NCBI GenBank assembly: GCA_016783865.1
Contig: JADHVS010000022.1
Location: forward strand, 1 to 37,177
Source: Bacteroidales bacterium
GTDB lineage: Bacteria; Bacteroidota; Bacteroidia; Bacteroidales; SM23-62
Direction of reading: 5' to 3'
DNA length: 37,177 nt
A model generated the notes under the pieces. The model did no database searches. It was not told the origin of the DNA and saw nothing but the letters and a program-made list of their open reading frames with translations. Shown one piece after another: positions 8,043 to 16,183 of the stretch (position 1 is its first letter; every line of letters starts with the position of its first letter). The position numbers were made by a program, and so were the translations under genes.

Positions 8043-10934
8043 ATGAAACGAACTTTCAGGATCTTCGGAATCACCCTGGCGGCTCTCTTCGTCTTGCTGC
8101 TTTGTCTTATTCTCACACCGTTCTTTTTTAAGGATAAGCTCGAACAGGTTGTAAAACATACGGCGAATAAAACTCTCAACACCGAGCTGAACTTCTCGGA
8201 GATGGAGATCTCTTTTATCCGTCATTTCCCTCATCTGACCATCAATCTGTCCGACTTCTCCCTGAAATCATCCGCCCCTTTTAGTCAGGATACCCTCATC
8301 AGCGCCGGGATGGTTTCGTTTGGAGTCGACCTGTGGAGCCTGGTCAGCGGTCCGGTTGAGATTACCCGGATCTACATTGAAAACGGGCGGGTCATCATTC
8401 AGTATAACGAAGAGGGAACCCCAAATTACCAGGTATACGATGCATCACCCGATTCTGTTGAAGGCGGCGATACATTTTCCGAACCTGGGGAACCTGCTTC
8501 CGGAAGCGCCGCGATCCGGATCAAGCATATTATCTTTACCCATACCGACTTTATCTATTCCGATCCCTCTATCCCGTTGAACATCGTGGCACACGGAATA
8601 GACTACCGCGGAAAGAATGATATCAGCAACTTCATTTTGAGACTCGACTCAAAAGTGCATATCGATTCCGTTGACGTGGTCTATGATCAAGTCCCCATAG
8701 TCGATTCAAAACCACTCTCTGCAGAGCTGATCACACAGGTTGATCTGAACTCGATGAATATTAAATTGGAAAAAAATGACCTGAAGATCAAAGACGTCCC
8801 ATTTGAGTTCAAAGGCGAACTTAACTTCCGGAAAGACGGATACGAGATCTTTATCGCTTTCTTTTCCATGTTCAGGGAAGAGTACCTGAGCGGATCCCTG
8901 TGGATGATCAGTACCGATTCCCTCTGGGTGTCGGTAAAGGCCGATATCAACGTCACCCTGGAGAACTGGGTAAAAGGATTCGGGATCAAAGAGACCGATC
9001 TGCGGGGCAAATTTAACATGAAGCTGAATGCAAAGGGAATTTACGCCACCGGGCAGAACCCGGAGAGCAAACAGCCGGATACGGTAATTTTGAGCATTCC
9101 TGATTTCACCCTCACATCAAAGCTAAGTGACGGGTTTTTCCAGGATAAATCTCTCCCGCAAGCCATCAGGGAGATCTCGTTCGACCTCTCTTCTTCCGCT
9201 ACAAACCATGATTACCGGAAAATCAATTTACAGGTAGAAAACCTGAAGGCCGGATTCCTGAAAAACCATGTGGAGGGTTTTCTTAGAGTTCACGGGTTGG
9301 TTGATCTGTCTCTCGAAGCAAAACTCCTCACTCATGTGAACCTCACGGAACTGAAAGAGGCGATCCCGCTCGACAGCCTTGGTTTGCAGGGGATGCTTGA
9401 CCTGGACCTGAGTGTGAAGGGGAATTATGCTCCGGAAAAGAAGCGCTTTCCCTTGGCTACCGTTACATTGACCCTGAACGATGGAGCCATCCAGACAAAA
9501 TACTACCCCCGCCCGATCGAAAAGATCCATCTTTCGGCCACCATTAACAACCAAACGGGCAAGCTCTCCGGCACGACCGCCAAACTGGATCCGCTCTCCT
9601 TTACCTTTGAGGGGAACCCGTTTGACTTCAGAGGCGATTTTTCCAATCCGGAGAACCTTCAGTATGATCTGGTATCCAAGGGTTCCATAGACCTGGCTGG
9701 AATCTATCATCTCTTCTCACGGGAAGGCATGGAGTTAGCCGGATATATTGCAACTGATCTGAGCCTCAAAGGCAAGCAGAGCGATGCCCTGGCCGGATAT
9801 TATGACCGGTTGCAAAACAGCGGGAAACTGGTTCTCCGGAATATTGCATTGACCACGGAATATTTGCCCAAGCCCCTGATCGTACAATCCGGCGTATTCC
9901 GGTTCGAGAATGACCGGATCTGGTTTGAAAAATTCGACAGCCAGTATGGTGTTTCCGACATCACCATGGATGGCTATCTGAGCAATGTGATAAATTATGT
10001 GCTTGCTGAAAACCAATCGTTAAAGGGAAATTTCACTTTCAGGTCAAATTACCTGCTGGTGGATGAGTTCATGGCTTCTGCAGAGACCGCCTCTTCTCCC
10101 GGCGTCATCGTGATCCCTCAGAATTTAGAGATCGGGTTGACGGCAGACCTAAAAAAAATCCGTTTTCAGAACCTGGACATCACGGATCTGACGAGTACGG
10201 TAGAGATTCAAAAAGGGATGCTTCTGCTCAAAGGGATGAATTTTGATCTGATCGGCTGCAAAGTAAGCATGGAGGCCACATACGTTAGCATTACTCCAGA
10301 GAGGGCCTTCTTTGATTTTTATATCAACGCGAAGAATTTTGATATCCAAAGAGCGTACCGCGAAGTGGAGCTCTTCCGGAATCTCTCGACTTCGGCCGGA
10401 AAATGCGAAGGGATTGTATCGCTCGATTATTCGCTCAAAGGCAAGCTGAAAGCGGGAATGAACCCGGTGTATCCGTCGCTGGAGGGAGGCGGAATCCTGT
10501 CGCTGGAAAAGGTGAAGGTCATGGGGCTGAAACTTTTCAACGCTATGGGGAAAAACCTGGAAAAAGAGGGGATCAAAAATCCCGACTTGTCGCAGGTGGA
10601 TCTCAGGACAACCATCAAAAACAACGTGATCACCCTGGAGAGGACGAAAATGAAGATAGCCGGTTTCCGGTTTCGGGTAGAGGGACAAACTAGCTTCAGC
10701 GGGAAACTGAATCTCAAGTCCCGCCTCGGACTTCCTCCCTTGGGAATTGTTGGCATCCCGATCCGGATACTGGGAACCCAGGAAAACCCAAAATTCAAAT
10801 ACGGCCGGGGCACCCATGACGAGGATGTTGAAGAGACCGAATACTCCGATGAACTCCCTCCCGAGATGCTGAAACTGATCCGTACTGCCAAGGAGGAGAA
10901 ACTTCCCGGAGATACGATTTCCCGGCCCCGTTGA
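8043..10934 (+). CDS. AsmA family inner-membrane protein
   Basis: 963 residues. One N-terminal membrane segment (ITLAALFVLLLCLILTPFFF, about residues 10-29) is followed by the conserved AsmA opening (NTELNFSEMEISFIRHFPHL, LSDFSLKS, DLWSLVSGPVEI). The long beta-rich periplasmic body ends in the AsmA C-terminal region (LEKVKVMGLKLFNAMGKNL, ITLERTKMKIAGFRFRVEG). The family forms bridge-like beta-taco structures between inner and outer membranes, implicated in phospholipid transport and outer-membrane homeostasis. Size and layout are usual for Bacteroidota. The gene ends 19 bases from the convergent LETM1-like gene. Confidence 0.85.
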   Translation: MKRTFRIFGITLAALFVLLLCLILTPFFFKDKLEQVVKHTANKTLNTELNFSEMEISFIRHFPHLTINLSDFSLKSSAPFSQDTLISAGMVSFGVDLWSLVSGPVEITRIYIENGRVIIQYNEEGTPNYQVYDASPDSVEGGDTFSEPGEPASGSAAIRIKHIIFTHTDFIYSDPSIPLNIVAHGIDYRGKNDISNFILRLDSKVHIDSVDVVYDQVPIVDSKPLSAELITQVDLNSMNIKLEKNDLKIKDVPFEFKGELNFRKDGYEIFIAFFSMFREEYLSGSLWMISTDSLWVSVKADINVTLENWVKGFGIKETDLRGKFNMKLNAKGIYATGQNPESKQPDTVILSIPDFTLTSKLSDGFFQDKSLPQAIREISFDLSSSATNHDYRKINLQVENLKAGFLKNHVEGFLRVHGLVDLSLEAKLLTHVNLTELKEAIPLDSLGLQGMLDLDLSVKGNYAPEKKRFPLATVTLTLNDGAIQTKYYPRPIEKIHLSATINNQTGKLSGTTAKLDPLSFTFEGNPFDFRGDFSNPENLQYDLVSKGSIDLAGIYHLFSREGMELAGYIATDLSLKGKQSDALAGYYDRLQNSGKLVLRNIALTTEYLPKPLIVQSGVFRFENDRIWFEKFDSQYGVSDITMDGYLSNVINYVLAENQSLKGNFTFRSNYLLVDEFMASAETASSPGVIVIPQNLEIGLTADLKKIRFQNLDITDLTSTVEIQKGMLLLKGMNFDLIGCKVSMEATYVSITPERAFFDFYINAKNFDIQRAYREVELFRNLSTSAGKCEGIVSLDYSLKGKLKAGMNPVYPSLEGGGILSLEKVKVMGLKLFNAMGKNLEKEGIKNPDLSQVDLRTTIKNNVITLERTKMKIAGFRFRVEGQTSFSGKLNLKSRLGLPPLGIVGIPIRILGTQENPKFKYGRGTHDEDVEETEYSDELPPEMLKLIRTAKEEKLPGDTISRPR

Positions 10935-10953
10935 AATGACACGGCGGGAATCG

Positions 10954-11409
10954 TTATTCGGGTGCTTTCCCTTCCTTTTCCGCCTCCAGATCCCGTTCAA
11001 TCCCTTCCGGTGTCAACAGGTTTTTTCCCTTTGGCGGATAAAATGATGAAGGGAGCAATTGAATCTTCATGCTCATCAGCAGGTGATCCATGATGACCAG
11101 TAAGATGGTCCCCACAAAGGGGAATGGGATGAGTAACACGGGCACCACCACGCCGGTGCCTTTAAGCAGGTTAATCATCTGGCGGACAAACTGCCGCCTC
11201 TCCGCCGAGGATAGCTTCTCCCGCTTCATATACCTCGTCAGGATCAGGAAGGCCACTTTGGTCTCTTTTGCTTCCCCTTTTATCCCGCCCGTATACCTGG
11301 TTGTCTCCTGAAGAAACGCCTGGGCATACCGGGCCACTTCAGTTTTTACCCGAGGCAGCGTGAAGATGGCAAGCAGGTATCGGATGATTCGTTTCCGGAG
11401 GGTTCTCAT
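10954..11409 (-). CDS. Small LETM1-like membrane protein
   Basis: 151 residues. The central part (FVRQMINLLKGTGVVVPVLLIPFPFVGTILLVIM, then LLPSSFYPPKGKN) resembles the LETM1 core: a hydrophobic segment rich in Pro, Gly and Phe followed by a LPS(S/T)F motif. In mitochondria LETM1 is an inner-membrane cation/proton exchange factor; bacterial short versions are uncharacterised. The N-terminal half is a basic, probably helical region with KREKLSSAERRQ. Standing alone, convergent with AsmA. The family call rests on motif shape only. Confidence 0.55.
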   Translation of the reverse strand: MRTLRKRIIRYLLAIFTLPRVKTEVARYAQAFLQETTRYTGGIKGEAKETKVAFLILTRYMKREKLSSAERRQFVRQMINLLKGTGVVVPVLLIPFPFVGTILLVIMDHLLMSMKIQLLPSSFYPPKGKNLLTPEGIERDLEAEKEGKAPE

Positions 11410-11510
11410 AGCATTAAATTCTCAACTAATATACAAAAGAAGTTTAACCTTCTCCTGGTTTCCGGATTAATGGGAAACAAAACACAATGAAGAATGATTC
11501 AGAAGGAATT

Positions 11511-11575
11511 CTCCTGCCGGATCCTATATCTATAACTTTATTACAAAAGGAAACCCAATCGGAACAGGGAAGTAG
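11511..11575 (+). pseudogene. Remnant: last 17 codons of a T9SS-sorted protein
   Basis: In the frame from 11525 it reads YIYNFITKGNPIGTGK then TAG. This matches the C-termini of the intact genes ending at 14803 and 17686 (YIYKFIAKGKVIGTGKWVKQ), with the Trp codon TGG changed to TAG. Nothing of the upstream part of the gene is left. Confidence 0.75.
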
Positions 11576-11640
11576 GTGGATTATGCTACCCGAAGGGGAT
11601 TTAGGAGTAAAAAAGGGTTTGGAGGTAATTAGCTTTTATT

Positions 11641-11813
11641 ACGGGACATCGATATGATTACACCATGCCTGAAAATGATCAGGACATTTTCGCCCTTAAA
11701 GTGGACAGTTTCGGGCTAATAACCAACATCCCCAAAAATGCCACCTGGCAGATGAATGACGCCATCCTCTGCCCCAAACCCGGATCAGTACCGCCTCCCT
11801 CCCCCCGGCACCT
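11641..11813 (+). pseudogene. Remnant: internally deleted C-terminal part of a T9SS-sorted protein
   Basis: The frame reads DYTMPENDQDIFALKVDSFG, then LITNIPKNATWQMNDAILCP, closely matching residues just before the sorting domain in the genes at 13328 and 16184. At CCCCAAACCCGG (11772-11783) the homology jumps about 115 bases ahead to the segment that reads ATCAATACCGCCTCC in the intact copy. The intact gene has CCCCAATCCCGG at 14584 and CCCCAAACCCGG at 14699, so a deletion between these short repeats explains the junction and the frameshift. The last 40 bases before 11813 keep the base homology but read out of frame. Confidence 0.8.
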
Positions 11814-12108
11814 CCCCAATTACTTCGCTTGCGATCGCAAGGGAGGGGAGTAATGTGAAGTGATTCAACTTGCTCCAAAAACAAAATAAAAAACTAAATT
11901 ACCATAACAAAATATTCAAATATATGAATACCCCCCCCCCTGTATATTCTCATGTACAAATTTTATACACTGATTGTCAACTGTGTAAAATATTTGGACA
12001 CTTCATTTTATTTTAATATTTGCAATCTATTGATGATCAACCAAATATTTGGATGGCATAGTATTTGTATAACATTGATTTATAATCATCACGTTGGAGT
12101 AGCAAAAA
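11814..12108. other. AT-rich intergenic stretch with C10 tract
   Basis: It holds the palindrome CTTGCGATCGCAAG (11828-11841), a run of ten C (11931-11940) in otherwise AT-rich DNA, and then AT-rich sequence up to the conserved cassette leader. A 79-codon frame starting at 11952 has no homology or signal peptide I recognise and runs into the leader; it is not called. The promoter of the following cassette must lie here, but no exact TAnnTTTG was found. Confidence 0.5.
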
Positions 12109-12297
12109 AGAACCCCCTTCAATTGAGAGCAAATGATCACAACTATATAATCTATTTACAAACAAAAAAAGGAGGTCAACAGCAAAGATAGGACGAATTA
12201 TTTAAATGTGGTTATCTGAAACCAGGTTTTGGATAAATCCGGATAAAATTCCTGTATAAAATTTATGGAAACCCGGATTCTCTGCCATAAGAAAAAT
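12109..12297 (+). promoter_or_regulatory. Conserved 189-base cassette leader, copy A
   Basis: This stretch aligns over its whole length with 15050-15238, and both copies stop the same distance class (36-39 bases) before the cassette's first ATG. By eye the core (about 12130-12240) differs at roughly ten positions, with the 24 bases after AGGAGG(T/C)C identical and the segment reading AAACCAGGTTTTGGATAAAT also identical. It contains AAAGGAGG too far upstream to serve the annotated start. It is clearly more conserved than the protein bodies that follow, suggesting a structured or regulatory RNA leader, or a recombination target. Confidence 0.65.
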
Positions 12298-12332
12298 GCA
12301 ACGTACTTTGTTTTACGATAATTATACTGAAA

Positions 12333-13274
12333 ATGAGAAAACTAAATCTTTGCTTTGTGATTGTCATCATGTTGATGGCTATGATATCCTGTCAAAAAGA
12401 TCAGGAGAAACAAAAACAACAACTTTCAAAACGGGATATACAGGTAACGAATCAATTGAGGGATTTCCAGCGCTCTTTATTTTTGAAATCAACCAACCCG
12501 ATGAACCTGGAAGATGCCGACTGGCATATCGAAGGGTTACTCAATCTTGAGAAGGCTTACAATTACCACAATTTTGTTGACCTTCAGTTTCAGACCGATT
12601 CGATCATTCTGGTATCCGTTAATGGGATGATATCCGGCGACCAAATCGAACAGGCCTATGCCTATTTTACCGACCTGCTGGATGCTTATTCAGCTAACCA
12701 GGGTACAGCTTTTGGATTTGACATTATCGATATTTATTCTATAGAAACAGAACTGAAAGACGGTTCCGTGGTAATGTACATGGAATCCACCTCAGGAGAG
12801 GAACTGGCCTTTAACTATGTGCCGTTCAGTGAGGATGAATACTGGTTCTGGGGATGGAATCTTGGAGGATGCAGTGGATATCAGGGATCAGGAGATGCGG
12901 CTCAACAATTGCAATATAAATTCAATCACCCGATAGCTGTTCCACAAGGTGGATATTTTACAGATGTTCAAGTTGAAACTGCATTTGGAGTTGACTATAA
13001 TGATCCAAATAACCCTGGGCCATATTGTGATTATAAAATTTTCTTTTATGAACTTCTCACTCCCCCACCTCCGGGGACTCCTGAACCTTGCCTTGCATAT
13101 GATGAACTCAACTTTTATCTTGAGCAGTTTGATTATATTAAAGCGGATAAAAAACCACCATCCAAGACGTTTAAATGTGTCGAAGTAATTGATGATATAA
13201 TTCCTAACGGAACCTATAATCGCATTCACAGGTATGATCTGTCTTACGGGATCCTGACGGCTATTGAAGATTGA
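12333..13274 (+). CDS. Predicted lipoprotein, cassette A first gene
   Basis: 313 residues. The start MRKLNLCFVIVIMLMAMISC gives a type II signal peptide with lipid-attachment Cys20, followed by a charged QKDQEKQKQ spacer. No known domain recognised. The body is acidic and rich in aromatic residues, with YWFWGWNLGGCSGYQG, the repeated-looking NNPGPYCD, and a proline stretch TPPPPGTPEPCL followed by YDELNFYLEQFDYIK. It ends near IPNGTYNRIHRYDLSYG. All of these recur in the cassette B copy (start 15315), overall perhaps 45 percent identical. It probably sits at the outer membrane or cell surface as partner of the T9SS protein 53 bases downstream. Base composition is more AT-rich than the flanking envelope genes. 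Confidence 0.7.
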   Translation: MRKLNLCFVIVIMLMAMISCQKDQEKQKQQLSKRDIQVTNQLRDFQRSLFLKSTNPMNLEDADWHIEGLLNLEKAYNYHNFVDLQFQTDSIILVSVNGMISGDQIEQAYAYFTDLLDAYSANQGTAFGFDIIDIYSIETELKDGSVVMYMESTSGEELAFNYVPFSEDEYWFWGWNLGGCSGYQGSGDAAQQLQYKFNHPIAVPQGGYFTDVQVETAFGVDYNDPNNPGPYCDYKIFFYELLTPPPPGTPEPCLAYDELNFYLEQFDYIKADKKPPSKTFKCVEVIDDIIPNGTYNRIHRYDLSYGILTAIED

Positions 13275-13282
13275 TACACTTT

Positions 13283-13313
13283 GCCAGATAGTCTCTCAAA
13301 ACGGCTCTCTGGC
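13283..13313 (+). terminator. Intrinsic-terminator-like hairpin between the cassette A genes
   Basis: GCCAGA (13283-13288) pairs with TCTGGC (13308-13313), extended by AG/CT after one mismatch, and is followed by TTTATTTTC. It lies nine bases after the lipoprotein stop and 14 bases before the next ATG, so it would separate or attenuate expression of the second gene. Confidence 0.5.
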
Positions 13314-13327
13314 TTTATTTTCATTAT

Positions 13328-14803
13328 ATGAAGCATCGGTTTTTTCTATTTATTCTATGTATGAATTTCCAATTCATACATTCACAAAGTACTTTTTTCA
13401 AGACGTTTATTTCAAGCGATTTTGAAAGGGCATTTGATGCTGTTGAAACTGTCCAGGGAGATTTTATTATCATTGGAGAGAAGGCAACGGATTATTCTTA
13501 TTATGATGTTAGAGGATTCGTATTAAAGATAGATGGTGAAGGAACAATGATGTCTGAGATTTCATTGATGCAGAATACTAATCAAGTCTTTTTGAACATT
13601 ATAAAACAAATTCCCGGAATATCAAACCAGTTTCTGATTGTTGGGTCAAGTGATTCCATCTCTGACTCTGTTTATTTTAATAAATTGCTGTTTTATCTCA
13701 TAAATAGTAATCTTGATATACAAGCGACTAAACAATATTCATCAAGTCCGAACAAAGTGCATAGACCTTGGAAGGGAGAAATTGCATATGACAGTTTATT
13801 ATATATTTTAAGCGAGTTGTATCACATTAATCAATCACATAATATTTCGGTTATAAAAGCTAAGCTTCCTTTTGATAGCATAACGGGGATAGAGTTTGAG
13901 GATGGCAGTCAAATCGCAGCAGACTTAATGTATCTATATGAAACGGACGTGATCAATGTATTTTACTATGGCCCTTTACTTGACAATTCTTCACTGGTTA
14001 AAATTTTGAAATTAGATACCGGATTAAACTACATTGATTGTACTCCATTTCCAGCTTTTGTTATTACTACAGCTTCCGCAACATATTTTAATGATTCCAT
14101 CTATTTCTTTACTGCCACAACAGATAGTATCAATGTAAAGCAGCATATTGCTGTATTTAAAATGAATCAATCTGATTCCATATTGAAAAGAACATCATAT
14201 TTTCAATCTCCGGATACTATTTTATACGCAGGTGGGGGTACGAACACAGCTATTTCCGGACAATCTTTATTTATCACGGGCGTTTACAATATGAATCCTT
14301 CTCAGTTTCCTTGGCAAACGTCGCCAACATGGATTCAGATTACCCGAACTGACTTGGATTTGAATATTATCAGTAATCATTTTTATGGTGGAAATTGTGA
14401 ATATTTTCCTTACAGCATTATTTCCACATCAGAGGGAGGAGCTTTCATTACCGGCTTCCAATGGGATTACAATATCCCCGGGAATGAACAATGGGATATA
14501 TTCGCCCTGAAGGTCGATACTGCCGGTCTGGTAACCAACATCCCCGAAGATGCCACCTGGCAAATGAACGACGCTATCCTCTGCCCCAATCCCGGTTCCG
14601 AATACTGCATCGCTGTTGTGGGCGCTCAACATCCGGAAGCTACACTGTTTTTGCACGATATGAATGGAAGGGTAATCATGGAACAGGAGCTACACCAACC
14701 CCAAACCCGGATCAATACCGCCTCCCTTCCCCCCGGGACCTATATTTATAAATTTATTGCAAAAGGGAAAGTGATTGGGACAGGGAAGTGGGTGAAGCAG
14801 TAA
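13328..14803 (+). CDS. T9SS-sorted secreted protein, cassette A second gene
   Basis: 491 residues. The signal peptide is MKHRFFLFILCMNFQFIHSQ. The body opens with TFFKTFISSDFERAFDAVET and GDFIIIGEKATDYSYYD. Its repeated hydrophobic beta segments and internal GSSDS, GGGTNTA and GNCEY turns suggest a beta-propeller, but no named domain is recognised. Residues from about 417 form a type A sorting domain (LCPNPGSEYCIAVVGAQHPE ... GTYIYKFIAKGKVIGTGKWVKQ), so the protein should be exported by T9SS. The body is AT-rich, while the last about 330 bases are richer in GC and some 87 percent identical to the end of the cassette B gene. This suggests exchange of the 3' module or a body joined to a standard host sorting domain. 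Confidence 0.75.
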   Translation: MKHRFFLFILCMNFQFIHSQSTFFKTFISSDFERAFDAVETVQGDFIIIGEKATDYSYYDVRGFVLKIDGEGTMMSEISLMQNTNQVFLNIIKQIPGISNQFLIVGSSDSISDSVYFNKLLFYLINSNLDIQATKQYSSSPNKVHRPWKGEIAYDSLLYILSELYHINQSHNISVIKAKLPFDSITGIEFEDGSQIAADLMYLYETDVINVFYYGPLLDNSSLVKILKLDTGLNYIDCTPFPAFVITTASATYFNDSIYFFTATTDSINVKQHIAVFKMNQSDSILKRTSYFQSPDTILYAGGGTNTAISGQSLFITGVYNMNPSQFPWQTSPTWIQITRTDLDLNIISNHFYGGNCEYFPYSIISTSEGGAFITGFQWDYNIPGNEQWDIFALKVDTAGLVTNIPEDATWQMNDAILCPNPGSEYCIAVVGAQHPEATLFLHDMNGRVIMEQELHQPQTRINTASLPPGTYIYKFIAKGKVIGTGKWVKQ

Positions 14804-14810
14804 CTTGATG

Positions 14811-14845
14811 CTGGATCCTGGATCCTGGACTCTAGATCCTGGATA
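14811..14845. repeat. Heptamer array (consensus CTGGATC), 5 units
   Basis: CTGGATC CTGGATC CTGGACT CTAGATC CTGGATA, starting seven bases after the stop of the cassette A T9SS gene. A less regular 7-base rhythm continues to about 14880 (CGTTCGT CATTCTT GTTCATC). Confidence 0.85.
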
Positions 14846-14887
14846 TTCCTGCCGTTCGTCATTCTTGTTCATCGTGTCTGGATGAGC

Positions 14888-14947
14888 TGTAATGTAAGGA
14901 AAAAAATAATTACAATTATTTTTAGGAAATTTCCTTTTTTTTTTTTT
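14888..14947 (+). terminator. Probable terminator after cassette A
   Basis: AAAAATAATT pairs with AATTATTTTT around an AC loop, followed by the palindrome AGGAAATTTCCT and a run of 13 T (14935-14947). GGAAA near 14888 can also pair with TTTCC. The T-run directly after the stem fits rho-independent termination about 130 bases past the T9SS gene. Confidence 0.5.
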
Positions 14948-14954
14948 ACTTTTG
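14947..14954 (+). promoter_or_regulatory. Possible -7 box for cassette B
   Basis: TACTTTTG matches TAnnTTTG, directly after the T-run and about 95 bases before the conserved leader. No good -33 box was seen. Confidence 0.3.
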
Positions 14955-15049
14955 TAAAAAGCCTGATAAACAGGTAGTATATGTTATAGTATTGTGCCAG
15001 TTAACATGTTTATATTCAGAAGGAATTATCACATAATGTTAGGTTAAAG

Positions 15050-15238
15050 AAGAACCCCCTTAATTCGAAAGCAAACGATCACAACTACATAATCTATTTA
15101 CTCACAAAAAAGGAGGCCAACAGCAAAGATAGGACGAATTATACAAATGTGGTTATCCGAAACCAGGTTTTGGATAAATCCGGCGATAATTCCTGCACAT
15201 AGTTTAGGGAAACGCGGATATTCCACCGTGAAAATAAG
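15050..15238 (+). promoter_or_regulatory. Conserved 189-base cassette leader, copy B
   Basis: Counterpart of 12109-12297, with the same length, the same order of motifs and one compensated indel. Identical blocks include AACAGCAAAGATAGGACGAA and AAACCAGGTTTTGGATAAAT. The 3' third is more diverged. It leads to the ancestral start codon at 15277. Confidence 0.65.
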
Positions 15239-15276
15239 GAAGTAAGGAAAGTTATTACACAAATTGTAAGTCACCA

Positions 15277-15318
15277 ATGAAAACAAGAAATCTTTACCTG
15301 ATTTTAGGAGTACTATGA
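15277..15318 (+). pseudogene. Disconnected signal-peptide start of the cassette B first gene
   Basis: ATG at 15277 sits where the cassette A start sits relative to the leader and encodes MKTRNLYLILGVL, a normal beginning of a lipoprotein signal peptide, then TGA (15316-15318). The body of the protein continues in another frame. In the A copy the corresponding place holds the rest of the signal, Cys20 and about 35 further residues, so a deletion with frameshift has cut the signal off. Confidence 0.7.
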
Positions 15319-16133
15319 ACCTGAAAATTTCTGACTCACTGGTACTCGACAGTGCTGTTTGGTATCTTGAAGGCGTATTAAACCTTGAGTATGCCAATAA
15401 CAATCACCTGCTTGAGAATCAGGAGTTCTATCATGCAACTATAACGGTACTTCCTGTTGAAGGTACTCTCACCATGGAACAAATTCTGAATGCTTATATC
15501 TATTTTTCTGAAAAGCTGGAAGAGATCAACGCTAACCAGTCAAATCCAGCATTTACATATGATATGATTGACATTCATTTTCACGAAGCAAATCTGAAAG
15601 ATGGTGCAGTAGATCTGGAAATGACAGCAGCCTCCGGATGGTATTCGACAAGTAATTATGTTCTTTTTGGCGGGGAAGACTACTGGTATTGGGGCAATGG
15701 TCAGGGCAAATGCGGAAATTATTCGGGTTATGTTGGAACAGATGCCTCTGATCTTCTGCAGTATAAATTCAATCATCCCCGCTCCGTTCTAGAGCCTGGA
15801 ACGTTCATTCCAACATCAATTGAATGGAAAGATGTGACAGGCTATATGTATGATGATCAAAATAATCCAGGTCCATACTGTGATGCCATGATTTTTTATT
15901 ACGAAACCAGTATAACTCCTCCACCTGGGACACCCGAACCCTGTCTGGATCCTGATGAATTGAATTATTACTTGTCAACTTTCGATTATATAAAGTATGA
16001 TCAAAGACCTGTTGGGAAAACATTCAAAAATGTTGAGATCTATGATGATTTAATCCCAAACGGGACTTATAATATGCATCATCTTTATACGCTTTATTAT
16101 GGAGTTTTTGTGCCCTCCGGAGGTCAGCACTAA
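15315..16133 (+). CDS. Cassette B first gene, paralogue of the cassette A lipoprotein, lacking its signal
   Basis: 272 residues if started at ATG 15315, which overlaps the TGA ending the detached signal peptide (ATGA). It is collinear with the 12333 gene from about its residue 55 onward: YLEGVLNLEYANNN, DYWYWGNGQGKCGNYSGY, LLQYKFNHP, NNPGPYCDAMIFYYE, TPPPGTPEPCLDPDELNYYL, IPNGTYNMHHLYTLYYG. Without a signal peptide the product would stay in the cytoplasm, so the gene is probably inactive. Otherwise it is rescued by frameshifting or termination-reinitiation at ATGA, or the window carries a sequencing error. The long intact frame suggests a recent lesion. No domain recognised. Confidence 0.65.
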   Translation: MNLKISDSLVLDSAVWYLEGVLNLEYANNNHLLENQEFYHATITVLPVEGTLTMEQILNAYIYFSEKLEEINANQSNPAFTYDMIDIHFHEANLKDGAVDLEMTAASGWYSTSNYVLFGGEDYWYWGNGQGKCGNYSGYVGTDASDLLQYKFNHPRSVLEPGTFIPTSIEWKDVTGYMYDDQNNPGPYCDAMIFYYETSITPPPGTPEPCLDPDELNYYLSTFDYIKYDQRPVGKTFKNVEIYDDLIPNGTYNMHHLYTLYYGVFVPSGGQH

Positions 16134-16138
16134 CAAAG

Positions 16139-16164
16139 AGGCCTTACGGTTCCACGTAAGGCCT
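16139..16164 (+). terminator. Intrinsic terminator between the cassette B genes
   Basis: A perfect 10-base stem AGGCCTTACG (16139-16148) and CGTAAGGCCT (16155-16164) with loop GTTCCA, followed by TCTTAATATCTT. It lies five bases after the first gene's stop and 19 bases before the next ATG, at the same place as the hairpin in cassette A but with unrelated sequence. Confidence 0.75.
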
Positions 16165-16183
16165 TCTTAATATCTTGATAACA

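Noticed and set aside
10149..11000. 283-codon frame antisense to the AsmA gene
   Set aside because: Opposite a well-supported CDS, no signal or motif, composition typical of an antisense shadow.
11828..11841. Perfect palindrome CTTGCGATCGCAAG
   Set aside because: Has no loop and no T-run and occurs once here; could be a protein site or chance, not enough for a feature.
11952..12191. 79-codon frame before cassette A
   Set aside because: Overlaps the conserved leader, which has no matching frame in copy B; AT-rich chance ORF.
12296..12550. 84-codon frame overlapping the start of the cassette A lipoprotein
   Set aside because: The other frame has the signal peptide, lipid-attachment Cys and homology to cassette B.
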